Assembly (NCBI GenBank): GCA_051883735.1 | Contig: JBJEUH010000116.1 | Coordinates: 1-20,637, forward strand | DNA from: Ventricola sp051883735 | Lineage (GTDB): Bacteria > Bacillota > Clostridia > Christensenellales > Aristaeellaceae | Direction of reading: 5' to 3' | DNA: 20,637 bases | Shown here: piece after piece, positions 6,897 to 15,287 of the stretch | How positions within the stretch are numbered: position 1 is the first letter of the stretch | Layout: the number at the start of each line of letters is the position of its first letter | Notes under the pieces: model-generated | Databases searched by the model: none | What the model was told of the DNA's origin: nothing | Seen by the model: only the letters and a program-made list of their open reading frames with translations | Made by a program: the position numbers and the translations under genes

Positions 6897-7294
6897 AAAA
6901 AGTCGGCAAAGCTCTGCTGGTGTTTGCGTGCGTCATCGGCATCGCCGTCGGCGGCGTTTGCCTTGTGATGGACAAGCAGGTCAGGAAGATGGCCGCACAG
7001 CTGGACGCGGTGGCTGTCGTTGCGCCGGAGCATGTGGCGGACGGCACCTATGCGGGCACAGCGGAAACCCCGTTGGTCAAGGTCACTGTAGAGGTGAGCG
7101 TGCAAGACCACATCCTCAGGGAAATCAGGCTTCTCCGCCATGAAAACGGACAGGGCGCACCGGCGGAGGCCATGCTCCCGGAGATGCTGAGCCGGAATAC
7201 CAGCGAGGTGGACAGCGTGTCCGGAGCAACCCTGTCCAGCAAGGCCATCCGCGCCGCTGTGCGGGACGCGCTGGCAAAGGGAGCTGCGGATTGA
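6893..7294 (+). CDS. Membrane-anchored FMN-binding domain protein
   Basis: 133 residues. A Lys-rich start and one hydrophobic span (about residues 5-26) anchor it, leaving an extracellular FMN-binding domain (PF04205-like) that begins DGTYAGTAETPLVKVTVEVSV. The sequence EVDSVSGATLSS (about residues 105-116) matches the Dxx(S/T)GA(T/S) flavinylation motif of NqrC, RnfG and related proteins, where ApbE attaches FMN covalently; the modified residue would be Thr113. It starts in the ATGA overlap with the DUF998 gene, with GGAGG upstream. Small proteins of this type carry electrons on the outer face of the membrane. No apbE gene is in the window. It might alternatively bind FMN noncovalently. Confidence 0.88.
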   Translation: MKKVGKALLVFACVIGIAVGGVCLVMDKQVRKMAAQLDAVAVVAPEHVADGTYAGTAETPLVKVTVEVSVQDHILREIRLLRHENGQGAPAEAMLPEMLSRNTSEVDSVSGATLSSKAIRAAVRDALAKGAAD

Positions 7295-7328
7295 GCAGCT
7301 TCCCCATCGGAAAAGAGGGATAAATGGC

Positions 7329-7586
7329 ATGAAGGACAGCTTGACAGGGCTTTGGAACCGTCTGAAAGCAGATGCACGGCAGGACAACATGACCAAGGCA
7401 AGGATCGCAGAGCAGACCGTTCAGAATGCGCTGATCGAAATTCAGAAGGCTGCGACATTGAACATTTCCCTGCCTGACACAGAACAGGAAACGCCGCTGA
7501 CGGAGGATTATGTGCTCGCGCAGTACCGTGGAGGCAACGAAAGGAAGCACGCAGGCCGACTGTTCGTCCTGCGGAAAAAGGGATGA
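7329..7586 (+). CDS. Small protein of unknown function
   Basis: 85 codons starting 34 nt after the FMN-binding gene in the same direction, with AGAGGGA (7314-7320) 8 nt before the ATG. The protein is soluble-looking and amphipathic: MKDSLTGLWNRLKADARQ, a predicted helical middle, an acidic segment near residues 50-60, and a basic tail ending RLFVLRKKG. I do not recognise a family. The codon composition is less GC-rich than upstream. It may be the last gene of the TetR-controlled operon, a fragment of a larger gene, or not a gene; the ribosome site and position favour the first. Confidence 0.4.
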   Translation: MKDSLTGLWNRLKADARQDNMTKARIAEQTVQNALIEIQKAATLNISLPDTEQETPLTEDYVLAQYRGGNERKHAGRLFVLRKKG

Positions 7587-7917
7587 TCCCACGAAGACGA
7601 AGGGGACACCGAGCTCTATCATCTGGCATGATGCAGGCTTGATCACCGACAAAAGGCAGTAAACCCTCTTGCTCTGTGTGCGAGGCTGATGCTTTGCGGA
7701 GAAATTGACATTACAAAGGATGAGCGCTTTTCTGTTTGACTGCCTGCGCGTGTTCTTTTGAGAGAACAGGCTTTCACCTGCGCAAGCTGGTTCGGGTTTT
7801 GAGGCTTGAGGTTCATCGTTCCGATGATCAACTCTCCAATGCGTCCGATATGCAAAAAGGAACAGCGAAAGTGGAATAACGCAAGTGTTACTGTCCCTTC
7901 AGATTCACAGTCATATA
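7587..7917. other. Lower-GC stretch without a confident gene
   Basis: This 330-nt stretch is visibly AT-richer than its neighbours. No reading frame shows a recognisable protein. The longest is a 70-codon minus-strand frame (7643-7855) that would need a TTG start and has no clear ribosome site. There is no structured RNA or promoter I can defend. It may be decayed DNA, or simply the 3' intergenic space between two converging operons. Confidence 0.5.
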
Positions 7918-7975
7918 AACAACACCTATCGAAAGAGAGATTTTCATATTGCGAGTCTCTTTGATAGGTGTTGTT
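7918..7975 (-). terminator. Long-stem hairpin between converging operons
   Basis: The arm at 7918-7938 and the arm 7956-7975 (TCTCTTTGATAGGTGTTGTT) pair over 20 bp, with one bulged G at 7931 and a 17-nt loop. It lies 76 nt beyond the MATE stop codon on the minus strand and about 330 nt beyond the last plus-strand gene. On the minus strand the stem ends in GTTGTTTATATG, a loose T-rich tail. It probably ends the recQ-to-MATE operon and may stop transcription in both directions. Confidence 0.55.
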
Positions 7976-8051
7976 GTGCTTATTTGGCGCTTACTTTTTT
8001 CGTTTGATGCAAATACCCCTTGACAAAACTGCTCGCGCGCGCACAAAAGCA

Positions 8052-9383
8052 TCAGTCAAGGCTTTTCACAACCGTCCTGTACCGGACATAGGCGTAAAGC
8101 AACATGAAGCTCCAGCCGATCGCGCACGCAAGCGCCGCGCCGGAGATGCCCACGCGCGGCACCAGCAGGTACACGACGAGCGTTCGGATGGAAATCTGGA
8201 TGAACGTGGCGACGAGCGTCGTCTTCATCTCGCCCATTCCGCGGAAGAAGCCCTGGATGCCGTTGGTCATGCCGGGCAGGATGTAGAAAAACGCCATCAG
8301 CGACAGGTAATTAACGCCCATCGCCACCATCTGAGCGCTGTCCTGCGCGGCAAAGAGCCGCATCACCGGCAGCTTGACCAGCTGGACGACGAGCAGGATC
8401 AGCACGCCGTACACGGCCTCCAGCCGCATGCCCACGCGCAGCGTCTCCTTCACGCGCGCCTTCTGCCCCGCGCCGCGGTTCTGCGCCGCGCAGCTCATCA
8501 TCGCGGAGGAGATGCTCTGCTCGGGGATGCACGCGAAGTCGTCCACGCGGCTGACCGCGTTGAACGCCGCGATCACCGCGACGCCCTGCGCGTTGATGAC
8601 GCTCTGAATGAGCACCTTGCCCACCGGCTGGCAGGCCTGCTGCAGCGCCGTGATCGAGCCGCTGCTGAGCGTCTGATGCAGCAGCGTCCGGTCGATGCGC
8701 AGATCGCCGCGCGACAGCCGCAGCATCGGCACGCTCCGCTGCATGCGCCGCAGGCACAGCAGACAGCTGACCGCCTGCGCGATCACCGTCGCCAGGCCCG
8801 CGCCCGCCACGCCCCAGCGAAGTCCCGCGACGAACACCACGTCGAGGCTGCCGTTGAGCACCGAGGAGAGCGCCAGGTACACGACCGGCGTGCGGGAATC
8901 GCCTACGCTGCGCAGGCTGGCGGAGAGGATGTTGTACTGGAACGTGAACAGGAAGCCCACGAAGATGATCCGCAAGTACGTCGTCGCCATGGAGAGAATC
9001 TCATCCGGGACGTTTAGAAGCCGCAGGATGCCGCCGGCGAGCAGCAGCCCCAGCACGAACACGACGGCCGAAGCACCCGCGCCGAAGAGCATCGTCGTGG
9101 CGACCTCGCGGCGCAGCTTCTCCTCCTCACCCGCGCCGTAAAACCGGCTCATCAGCACCGACGCGCCGATGGAGATGCCGGAGACGCCGAGGATCACGAT
9201 GGTCATCACCGGGTCCGCCGCGCTGACCGCCGCCAGCGCGCGCTCGCCGGCAAACTTGCCGATGACAATCGTATCGACCGCATTGTACGTCAGCTGGAAG
9301 ATGTTGCCCAGGATCAGCGGCAGCGCGTAGGCCAGCAGGTGCGCGCGGATGGGCCCTTCCGTCATCTTTCTCGTGCCCGCCAT
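8052..9383 (-). CDS. MATE family efflux transporter
   Basis: 443 residues, full length for a MATE exporter, with about 12 membrane spans in two homologous halves. The first half starts LLAYALPLILGNIFQLTYNAVDTIVIGKFAGERALAAVS, the classic MATE N-terminus. The second half begins near TLSSGSITALQQACQPVGKVLIQSVINAQGVAVIAAFNAVSRVDDFACIPEQSISSAM. The family exports drugs, metabolites or, in some members, lipid-linked or cell-wall intermediates by Na+ or H+ antiport. The ATG at 9383 overlaps the dehydrogenase stop by one base (TGATG), with GGAGG 8 nt upstream. It is the last gene of the recQ operon. Its cargo cannot be read from sequence; the GT-C neighbours leave open an envelope-related cargo. Confidence 0.94.
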   Translation of the reverse strand: MAGTRKMTEGPIRAHLLAYALPLILGNIFQLTYNAVDTIVIGKFAGERALAAVSAADPVMTIVILGVSGISIGASVLMSRFYGAGEEEKLRREVATTMLFGAGASAVVFVLGLLLAGGILRLLNVPDEILSMATTYLRIIFVGFLFTFQYNILSASLRSVGDSRTPVVYLALSSVLNGSLDVVFVAGLRWGVAGAGLATVIAQAVSCLLCLRRMQRSVPMLRLSRGDLRIDRTLLHQTLSSGSITALQQACQPVGKVLIQSVINAQGVAVIAAFNAVSRVDDFACIPEQSISSAMMSCAAQNRGAGQKARVKETLRVGMRLEAVYGVLILLVVQLVKLPVMRLFAAQDSAQMVAMGVNYLSLMAFFYILPGMTNGIQGFFRGMGEMKTTLVATFIQISIRTLVVYLLVPRVGISGAALACAIGWSFMLLYAYVRYRTVVKSLD

Positions 9384-10450
9384 CAGATCGCCTCCACGCC
9401 CAGCTCCGCCGCAATCCTGCGCAGCTCCTGCAGCGTCTTCTCCTCCACGGGGATGCCCTCCCGCATGCGCCTTGCCTGCGCCTCAAACGCCTTTTCGCCG
9501 GGCGTGTAGATGCGCTCATGGCCCGGCAGCTTCTCGCTGTCCCGCAGCATCTGCAGGTACCGGCTCATCTGCGCGCGGATATCCGCCGGGTCGCCGAACA
9601 TCGCCGGATCAAACGCCAGGAAGAAGTGGCTGGTGTGATCGCCGTGCGCGCCCTGCATCTCGGGCGAGAGCAGGCCCTGCGCCAGCACGCCGGTGAGCGC
9701 CTCGACCATGATCGCCAGGCCGTAGCCCTTGTGGCCGCTGCGCAGCTCTCCCTCGCCGCCGAGCGGCAAAATGCCGCCCAGCCCGCCATTCAGGATCGAG
9801 CGGTTCATCCGAGCCGCATCGGCGCAGGCTTCGCCGTTTTCGTCGATCGTCCAGCCCTGGGGCATGGGCTTTTCGCGCTTGGCATAGACCTCCACCTTGC
9901 CCAGCGTCACCACCGTCGTGGACGCGTCAAACCAGAACGGAACCGGATCGGCCGGCATACAGAAGGCCAGCGGGTTGGTGCCCAGCATCATCTCCCGGCC
10001 AAACGTCGGCACCATGATGGGGCCGGTGTTGGTCATGGAGAACGCGCACAGGCCCTCCCTCGCCGCCATCAGCGGGTAATAGCCCGCGATGCCGTAGTGG
10101 GAGGAATTGCGCACGCAGACGACGCCCACGCCCGTCGCCTTCGCCTTGTCAATCGCCAGGCGCATCGCCGCCGCGGCGCTGAGCTGGCCCATGGCAAAGT
10201 GCGCGTCCATCAGCGCGGAAACCGGCGTCTGGCGCACGATCTCCGGCACGGCGTGCACGTCCACGCTGCCCGAGGCGATGTTCTGGTGATAGTACATCAT
10301 GCGCTGCGCGCCGTGGCTCTCGATTGCGAACAGATCCGCCTGCATCAGCACGTCCGCAATCGTGCGCGCGTCCGAGGGCGTAAAGCCCTCCTTCTCAAAC
10401 ACGCGCTCCATGAACGCGCGCAGCATCTTTTCTGAAATGATCGTATCCAT
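9383..10450 (-). CDS. LDH2/MDH2-type malate/lactate dehydrogenase family oxidoreductase
   Basis: 355 residues, the usual length. Family motifs run through the protein: ADLFAIESHGAQRM (SHG with the catalytic-region His), CVRNSSHYGIAGYY, SMTNTGPIMVPTFGREMMLGTNPLAF, a WFDASTT segment, PQGWTIDENGE, and LRSGHKGYGLAIMVEALTGVLA. This NAD(P)H-dependent superfamily, distinct from classical LDH/MDH, includes malate, sulfolactate (ComC), ureidoglycolate (AllD) and 2,3-diketogulonate reductases. The sequence does not tell which 2-hydroxyacid is used. The ATG at 10450 has TGAGGA 7-8 nt upstream; a longer TTG start at 10474 would overlap the preceding gene. It sits between a glycosyltransferase and a MATE exporter, an odd place for it. 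Confidence 0.93.
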   Translation of the reverse strand: MDTIISEKMLRAFMERVFEKEGFTPSDARTIADVLMQADLFAIESHGAQRMMYYHQNIASGSVDVHAVPEIVRQTPVSALMDAHFAMGQLSAAAAMRLAIDKAKATGVGVVCVRNSSHYGIAGYYPLMAAREGLCAFSMTNTGPIMVPTFGREMMLGTNPLAFCMPADPVPFWFDASTTVVTLGKVEVYAKREKPMPQGWTIDENGEACADAARMNRSILNGGLGGILPLGGEGELRSGHKGYGLAIMVEALTGVLAQGLLSPEMQGAHGDHTSHFFLAFDPAMFGDPADIRAQMSRYLQMLRDSEKLPGHERIYTPGEKAFEAQARRMREGIPVEEKTLQELRRIAAELGVEAI

Positions 10451-10460
10451 GTCCGGTTCC

Positions 10461-11945
10461 TCAAGGCTCCTCAATGCGCCGGTACAGCTTGTACGCGCGC
10501 ATGTCGTTTAAATCAAAGGGGCTCTCATGCTCCGCGATGAGCGCGTAGTTTTCGCCGGGGTCCTCCCAGCGGGAGACGACAAACATCGTGCGTCCCTGCG
10601 CAAGATACTCGTCCAGCGCCTCGCGCTTTTCTTGCGTATTCAGGTTGTTGTTGGCGAAGTAGCGGCAGCTCGGCGTGATGCCGGCAGCCAGGTAGAAGCC
10701 CTGGTCGAGGCTGGTCAGATCCAGCAGCGTGGGATTCTCCTCCTCATTCATGATTTTGGCAAAGACCGTCTGCGCCATGTCCGCCCGCTTCACGCCCTGC
10801 AGCGGCACGGCGGCGCACAAATGCTGGCACAGCGGCGCGATCGCCAGCACGCCCGCCAGACAGAGGGCGCCTGCCAGGCGCGGCCTGACCTTTCCCGCCA
10901 GCGCGCCAAGCGGAATCATGCCCAGCGGCGAGAGGGACGCAAACACCAGCGCATAGTACGGATGCGCCATCTCACCCCAGTAGCAGAACAGCAGCAGCAA
11001 GCCCGCGCCCAGCGGCACGGCCGCCGCCTCGAGCAGAAAGCCTTTCTCCCGCCTGAGCAGCGCATGCAGCGCCGCAAACGCACAGCCCGCCATGGCCAGG
11101 CTCGCCACGGCAGGATTGGCCGCGCTCTGCGTGCGCAGGTACGCCAGCGCATTGTACACGTGCGCGGAAAGGCTCATGGACGCCTCGCCGTAGCCGAAGA
11201 TGTTCTGGATGAAGTAGACCTGAATCATGTCATCCAGCACGCCGTTGGCCGCCAGATACACGCCGATGGGCAGCACGACGGCGGCCATGCCCAGCAGCAT
11301 CCATAATCCGGAGGCGAGCGCGCGCCTCACGCCCCGCACCCACACCTCAGAGAGCAGCAGGGCGAGCGCCAGGCCGAAGAACAGGCCGCAGTCGGTATAC
11401 TTGATGGAAAACACCCAGCCCATCGCCGCGCCGAAAGCGGCATACAGGCGTGCAGGCCGTCTGCACGCCTCGCCCTCCTTCAGGCGACGAAGGGTGCAAT
11501 ACAGCGCCAGGGACAGCGCCGGCAAACAGAATTCCTCCGCGCTGCCGCCCTGATTGAACGCCGCGCTGCACACCGTCACGATCGCCGTGAGCGGGATGAC
11601 CGCCAGCGTCAGCCTGCCCCTGCCATAGAGCGCCAAGGTCCGCTGCGCGAAAAACAGCATCGCAGCCAGGCTCGCCGTCTCCAGCAGAAACACGCCGAAA
11701 AACGACGTATCGCTCACCAGCGCGCCGAGCGCGTACAGGATGAAGATCAGCGGGCCCTTGTGGTCAAACAGATCGCGATAGGGCATCAGGCCTTCGAGCA
11801 TCCCCCTGCCGATGGTGAAATACAGGTTGCTGTCCGTCCAGAAGTTGGTCGCATACAGCGGCGAGCTCGTCGTGGCGACGGCAAGCGCCAGCGCGCTGCA
11901 CAGCACCGAAAGCGTCAGCGCGGCGCGCCGTTCGTTCTTCTCCAT
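10461..11945 (-). CDS. GT-C-like multispanning glycosyltransferase (copy 2)
   Basis: 494 residues with about 10-12 membrane spans and a soluble C-terminal tail. After the first span comes SPLYATNFWTDSN with Asp38, then a YRDLFDHKGP segment (residues 55-64). This matches the first extracytoplasmic loop of GT-C enzymes (PMT/ArnT type), where an acidic residue near TM1 is catalytic and a K-P/K-G-P follows. A SAEEFCLP segment lies further in. The C-terminus (YFANNNLNTQEKREALDEYL to KLYRR) parallels the preceding gene, so the two are tandem paralogs. AGGAGG lies 7 nt before the ATG, and the upstream stop is 1 nt away. It likely moves a sugar from a lipid-linked donor to an envelope acceptor; both are unknown. 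Confidence 0.78.
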   Translation of the reverse strand: MEKNERRAALTLSVLCSALALAVATTSSPLYATNFWTDSNLYFTIGRGMLEGLMPYRDLFDHKGPLIFILYALGALVSDTSFFGVFLLETASLAAMLFFAQRTLALYGRGRLTLAVIPLTAIVTVCSAAFNQGGSAEEFCLPALSLALYCTLRRLKEGEACRRPARLYAAFGAAMGWVFSIKYTDCGLFFGLALALLLSEVWVRGVRRALASGLWMLLGMAAVVLPIGVYLAANGVLDDMIQVYFIQNIFGYGEASMSLSAHVYNALAYLRTQSAANPAVASLAMAGCAFAALHALLRREKGFLLEAAAVPLGAGLLLLFCYWGEMAHPYYALVFASLSPLGMIPLGALAGKVRPRLAGALCLAGVLAIAPLCQHLCAAVPLQGVKRADMAQTVFAKIMNEEENPTLLDLTSLDQGFYLAAGITPSCRYFANNNLNTQEKREALDEYLAQGRTMFVVSRWEDPGENYALIAEHESPFDLNDMRAYKLYRRIEEP

Positions 11946-11946
11946 C

Positions 11947-13392
11947 TCATTTCCTCCTGTACAGATACAGCAGCTTGTTGATGCGGTCGCGGTCGTCGTA
12001 GCCCGCGTCGGTCGCGATCAGCTGATACCGGTCGAATTCCGCATCAAGCGGGCTCCACGCCGTGAGCACGTAATCCGGAATCGCCTCCGCGACGTACCGG
12101 TCGAGCTCCGCATACATTTCATCGTAGTTCACGTTCAGCCGCACGAAGTACTTCTGCTGCGGCAGCGTGCCCGTCGTCAGGTACAGCCCGTCATCAAGAT
12201 GGCTGTACTGCAAAAGCGTCGCGCCCTCGTGCACAAACCGGGCCAGGCGCGTCTGCGCGAGGTTTTCCTTGTCCTCGCCGCGCAGGTATGCGTTCGGGCT
12301 GAGCAGCAGCGCGATGGCCAGCGCCAGCGTGCACGCCGCAGCGCCGGTCAGCCTCCTGTTCAGTAGCACATCCAGGCGTCCGTCCAGCCGTCCCGGACCG
12401 GTGAACGCGAACACGCACAGCACCAGCGGGCTGTACGCCCAGGTGCGCCCCACGAAGAACACCGCCGCGAACGCGCACGCCGCCATGCACAACACGGCAA
12501 GCCGCAGCTGTAAGCGCTCCCGCCGGTCCGTGAGCAGCGCCAGCAGGCTGCCCACAGCCGCCAGCGCCCAGAGCGCGTTGTCCCGCACGGCGCTCCAGAT
12601 GTCGCGCAGCACGTCCATCGCCGTGCGCGTCCCGTCGCTGTACAGGAAGATGTTGTTGTGAACGTACGCCGTGTAAGCGTCCTTCAGCGCGCCATGCGCC
12701 GCAAAGTACGCGCACCAGAGCAGAACCGGCAGCAGCATCCCCGCCAGAAACACGCCCGCGCTTTTCAGCGCGCGCTTCATGCCGCCCGTGCGCAGCGCCA
12801 GCACGCCCTCCGCCATGCACAGGCCCACGAACAGGCCGAGAATCGTAAACTTGATGGTCGCGACCACGCCGGCGAGCAGCCCGCAGGCAAAGAGTGATCT
12901 CTTGCGCATCGGCCCCGGATTCTGCCCGTATTCCCCAAAGGCGAGCGCCAGCGCCGCCATCAGGTACGGCAGGCAGAATTCCTCCGCGCTGTCCCCGCGC
13001 GAAAACGCCCCGCCAATCAGCACACACGCGCCCAGCACCGCAGCAAGCGCGCAGGCTGCCCGCAAACGCATGCGCCGCAGCAGCACCCCGCAGGCCATGT
13101 ACAGCGCCGCGGCGAAGGACAGCACCTCCAGCACATATACGCCCAGGAAGCTGCGCTCCGTGATGCACGCAGCGACCATGTGCAGCAGATACAGCGTTGG
13201 ACCCTTCTGCTCGTAGATGTCCCGGTAGACCACGCCGCTCGCCTTCATCACGCGGCCGACGGTCAACAGACAGTTCGCGTCGCCCCAGACGTTGATGGGA
13301 TACAGCGGCGAGCACTGCGAGCACAGCAGCAGCAGCACCGCCGACGCAGCCAGGCAGAACAGGCCGATTTTGAGTTTTGCTTTGCGCGCCAT
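11947..13392 (-). CDS. GT-C-like multispanning glycosyltransferase (copy 1)
   Basis: 481 residues, multispanning, paralogous to the next gene. SPLYPINVWGDAN falls at the same residue numbers (28-40) as SPLYATNFWTDSN in its neighbour, with Asp38 and Asn40 shared. YRDIYEQKGP and RGDSAEEFCLP follow, and the soluble tail has YFVRLNVNYDEMYAELDRYV and a Tyr/Arg-rich end. That alignment supports the ATG at 13392, which also has a purine-rich GGGGAG site. An in-frame ATG at 13425 overlaps the recQ stop (ATGA) but leaves only 1 nt after its GGAGGA. Expected role: transfer from a polyprenyl-phosphate sugar at the outer face of the membrane. It could also be a membrane protein of the same fold without transferase activity. 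Confidence 0.78.
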   Translation of the reverse strand: MARKAKLKIGLFCLAASAVLLLLCSQCSPLYPINVWGDANCLLTVGRVMKASGVVYRDIYEQKGPTLYLLHMVAACITERSFLGVYVLEVLSFAAALYMACGVLLRRMRLRAACALAAVLGACVLIGGAFSRGDSAEEFCLPYLMAALALAFGEYGQNPGPMRKRSLFACGLLAGVVATIKFTILGLFVGLCMAEGVLALRTGGMKRALKSAGVFLAGMLLPVLLWCAYFAAHGALKDAYTAYVHNNIFLYSDGTRTAMDVLRDIWSAVRDNALWALAAVGSLLALLTDRRERLQLRLAVLCMAACAFAAVFFVGRTWAYSPLVLCVFAFTGPGRLDGRLDVLLNRRLTGAAACTLALAIALLLSPNAYLRGEDKENLAQTRLARFVHEGATLLQYSHLDDGLYLTTGTLPQQKYFVRLNVNYDEMYAELDRYVAEAIPDYVLTAWSPLDAEFDRYQLIATDAGYDDRDRINKLLYLYRRK

Positions 13393-13421
13393 CCGTTCTC
13401 TCCCCTCTCCGGCCCCGCCGG

Positions 13422-15254
13422 TCATTCCTCCAGATACGCCCTGATCACGCGCAGGAACATGTCGCCGTAGCGATCCAGCTTGCCCTCGCCCACGCCGTCC
13501 ACGCGCAGCATCTCGCGCCGCGTGCGCGGCCGCTTGACCGCCATGTCCCGCAGCGTCGCGTTGGTGAAGATGATGAACGGCGGCACATGCTGCTCCTCCG
13601 CGATGCTGCGCCGCAGCTTCGTGAGCCGGGACAAAAGCGCCTTGTCCGCCTGCGGTTTGATCGACACGCGCCTCGGCGCAGCCCTTTCCGCGCCGCGCAC
13701 GTCCAGCGTCATGCGGATCGGCTCGTCGCCCAGCAGGGCCTCCTTCGCCCGTGGGCCGGGCCGAAGCAGGGGGTACTGCCCGTCCGTCAGCTCCAGCACC
13801 TCGTCGATGATCAGCTCGTCGATCATCGCGCGGATGTTCTCCTCACCCTCCCCGCGCAGGCTGCCGAAGGCCGTCAGTTTGTCGAGCTGCTTTTCCCGGA
13901 TGCGCGCATCCTTCACGCCCGCGAGCACCTTCGCCGTGAGCGCCTTGCCGTACCGGCCGCCCAGCGCCATCACGCTGCTGACGATGCGGCCCGCCTCGCT
14001 TGTCACGTCGCGCTCCTGCGTCCCGACCAGGCAGCCGGAGCAGTTGCCGCAGCGGGGCCTGACCGGCTCCTCGCCGAAGTAATGGAGGATTTTCGCGCGC
14101 AGGCAGCCCCGGCCCGTCGCGTAATAGGTCATCTGCCGGAGCCGTTCCTTTGCGCGGTCCGCGACGATCCTCTGCGTCTGCTCGTCGAGCTGGCTGTTCT
14201 CCTGCGCATGCTCGATCAGGAACGTATTGAGATGCACGTCGGCAGGCTGATACAGCAGGCAGCAGACCGCGTCCTCGCCGTCGCGCCCCGCGCGGCCCGC
14301 CTCCTGATAATAGCTTTCCAGATCCTTGGGCATGTTGTAGTGCACGACGAAGGACACGTTCGACTTGTCGATGCCCATGCCGAACGCGTTCGTCGCCACG
14401 ATGACCGGCGTGCGGTCGGAGACGAAATCCTCCTGCGCATTCTGCCGCTCCTCGTCGCCCATGCCCGCATGGTAGCCCACCGCATCGACGCCATTGGCGA
14501 CGAGCATCTCCGTGACCTCCTCCACGCCCTTGCGCGTGCCGCAGTAGACGATACCGCTCTGCCCGCGGTGCTCCTGCAAAAAGCGAAGGAGCGCCGCGTC
14601 CCGGCTGCCCTCGCGGCGAACCTCGAAATAGAGGTTCGGCCGGTCAAAGCCCGTCGTCACGACGTAGGGGTTGTCAAGCGCCAGCAGGCGCATGATATCC
14701 GCCCGCACGCTCGCCGTCGCGGTCGCGGTGAACGCGCTCACGCGCGGGCGGCTGGGCAGGCGCGCGATGAACGGCGCGACGTCCAGATAGCCGGGCCGGA
14801 AATCCTGTCCCCATTGGCTGACGCAGTGCGCTTCATCGACAACCACCTGCGCAATCGGCGCGTTCATGGCAAAATCCAGGAAGCTCTCGGTCAGCAGGCG
14901 CTCCGGCGCGACGTAGATGATCCTGTACACGCCGCGCCTGGCGTTGTCAAGCGCCAGCATGTACTGGCGGCTCGTCAGCGAGGAATTGAGATACGCCGCG
15001 CGCACGCCGTTCTGCAGCAGGCTGCCGACCTGATCGCGCATCAGCGAGATGAGCGGGGAGACGACCAGCGTCACGCCGCCCAGCACGAGCGCGGGAATCT
15101 GATAGCACAGCGACTTGCCCGCGCCGGTGGGCATCACGGCCATCACGTCCCGGCCCTGCAGGATCGCCGCCACGACGCTCTCCTGTCCCGGCCGGAAGCT
15201 GTCATAGCCGAACACCTCCGAGAGCGTCCTTCTCGCCGCCTGCATCGCCGTCAT
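13422..15254 (-). CDS. recQ: ATP-dependent DNA helicase RecQ
   Basis: 610 residues, a full-length RecQ that unwinds DNA 3' to 5' in repair and replication restart. All parts are visible in order: FRPGQ Q-motif, Walker A MPTGAGKS, DEAH box VVVDEAHCVSQWGQDFRP, AFTATAT, IVYCGTRKG, VIVATNAFGMGIDK, YYQEAGRAGRDG, then the RQC zinc cluster (CLRAKILHYFG to CGNCSGC, four Cys), winged helix, and a C-terminal HRDC domain (LRRSIAEEQHVPPFIIFTNATLRDMAVKRP). The ATG at 15254 is chosen because GGAG lies upstream and a sigma-A promoter with TATAAT at 15293-15288 precedes it; the longer TTG start at 15317 is that promoter's -35. It heads a minus-strand operon with membrane and metabolic genes. Confidence 0.97.
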   Translation of the reverse strand: MTAMQAARRTLSEVFGYDSFRPGQESVVAAILQGRDVMAVMPTGAGKSLCYQIPALVLGGVTLVVSPLISLMRDQVGSLLQNGVRAAYLNSSLTSRQYMLALDNARRGVYRIIYVAPERLLTESFLDFAMNAPIAQVVVDEAHCVSQWGQDFRPGYLDVAPFIARLPSRPRVSAFTATATASVRADIMRLLALDNPYVVTTGFDRPNLYFEVRREGSRDAALLRFLQEHRGQSGIVYCGTRKGVEEVTEMLVANGVDAVGYHAGMGDEERQNAQEDFVSDRTPVIVATNAFGMGIDKSNVSFVVHYNMPKDLESYYQEAGRAGRDGEDAVCCLLYQPADVHLNTFLIEHAQENSQLDEQTQRIVADRAKERLRQMTYYATGRGCLRAKILHYFGEEPVRPRCGNCSGCLVGTQERDVTSEAGRIVSSVMALGGRYGKALTAKVLAGVKDARIREKQLDKLTAFGSLRGEGEENIRAMIDELIIDEVLELTDGQYPLLRPGPRAKEALLGDEPIRMTLDVRGAERAAPRRVSIKPQADKALLSRLTKLRRSIAEEQHVPPFIIFTNATLRDMAVKRPRTRREMLRVDGVGEGKLDRYGDMFLRVIRAYLEE

Positions 15255-15287
15255 CCGCGCATTCTCCTTCGCATATTCATTCAGTTT

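Noticed and set aside
7643..7855. 70-codon minus-strand frame in the low-GC gap
   Set aside because: It needs a TTG start, has no clear ribosome site, and gives a protein I cannot relate to any family.
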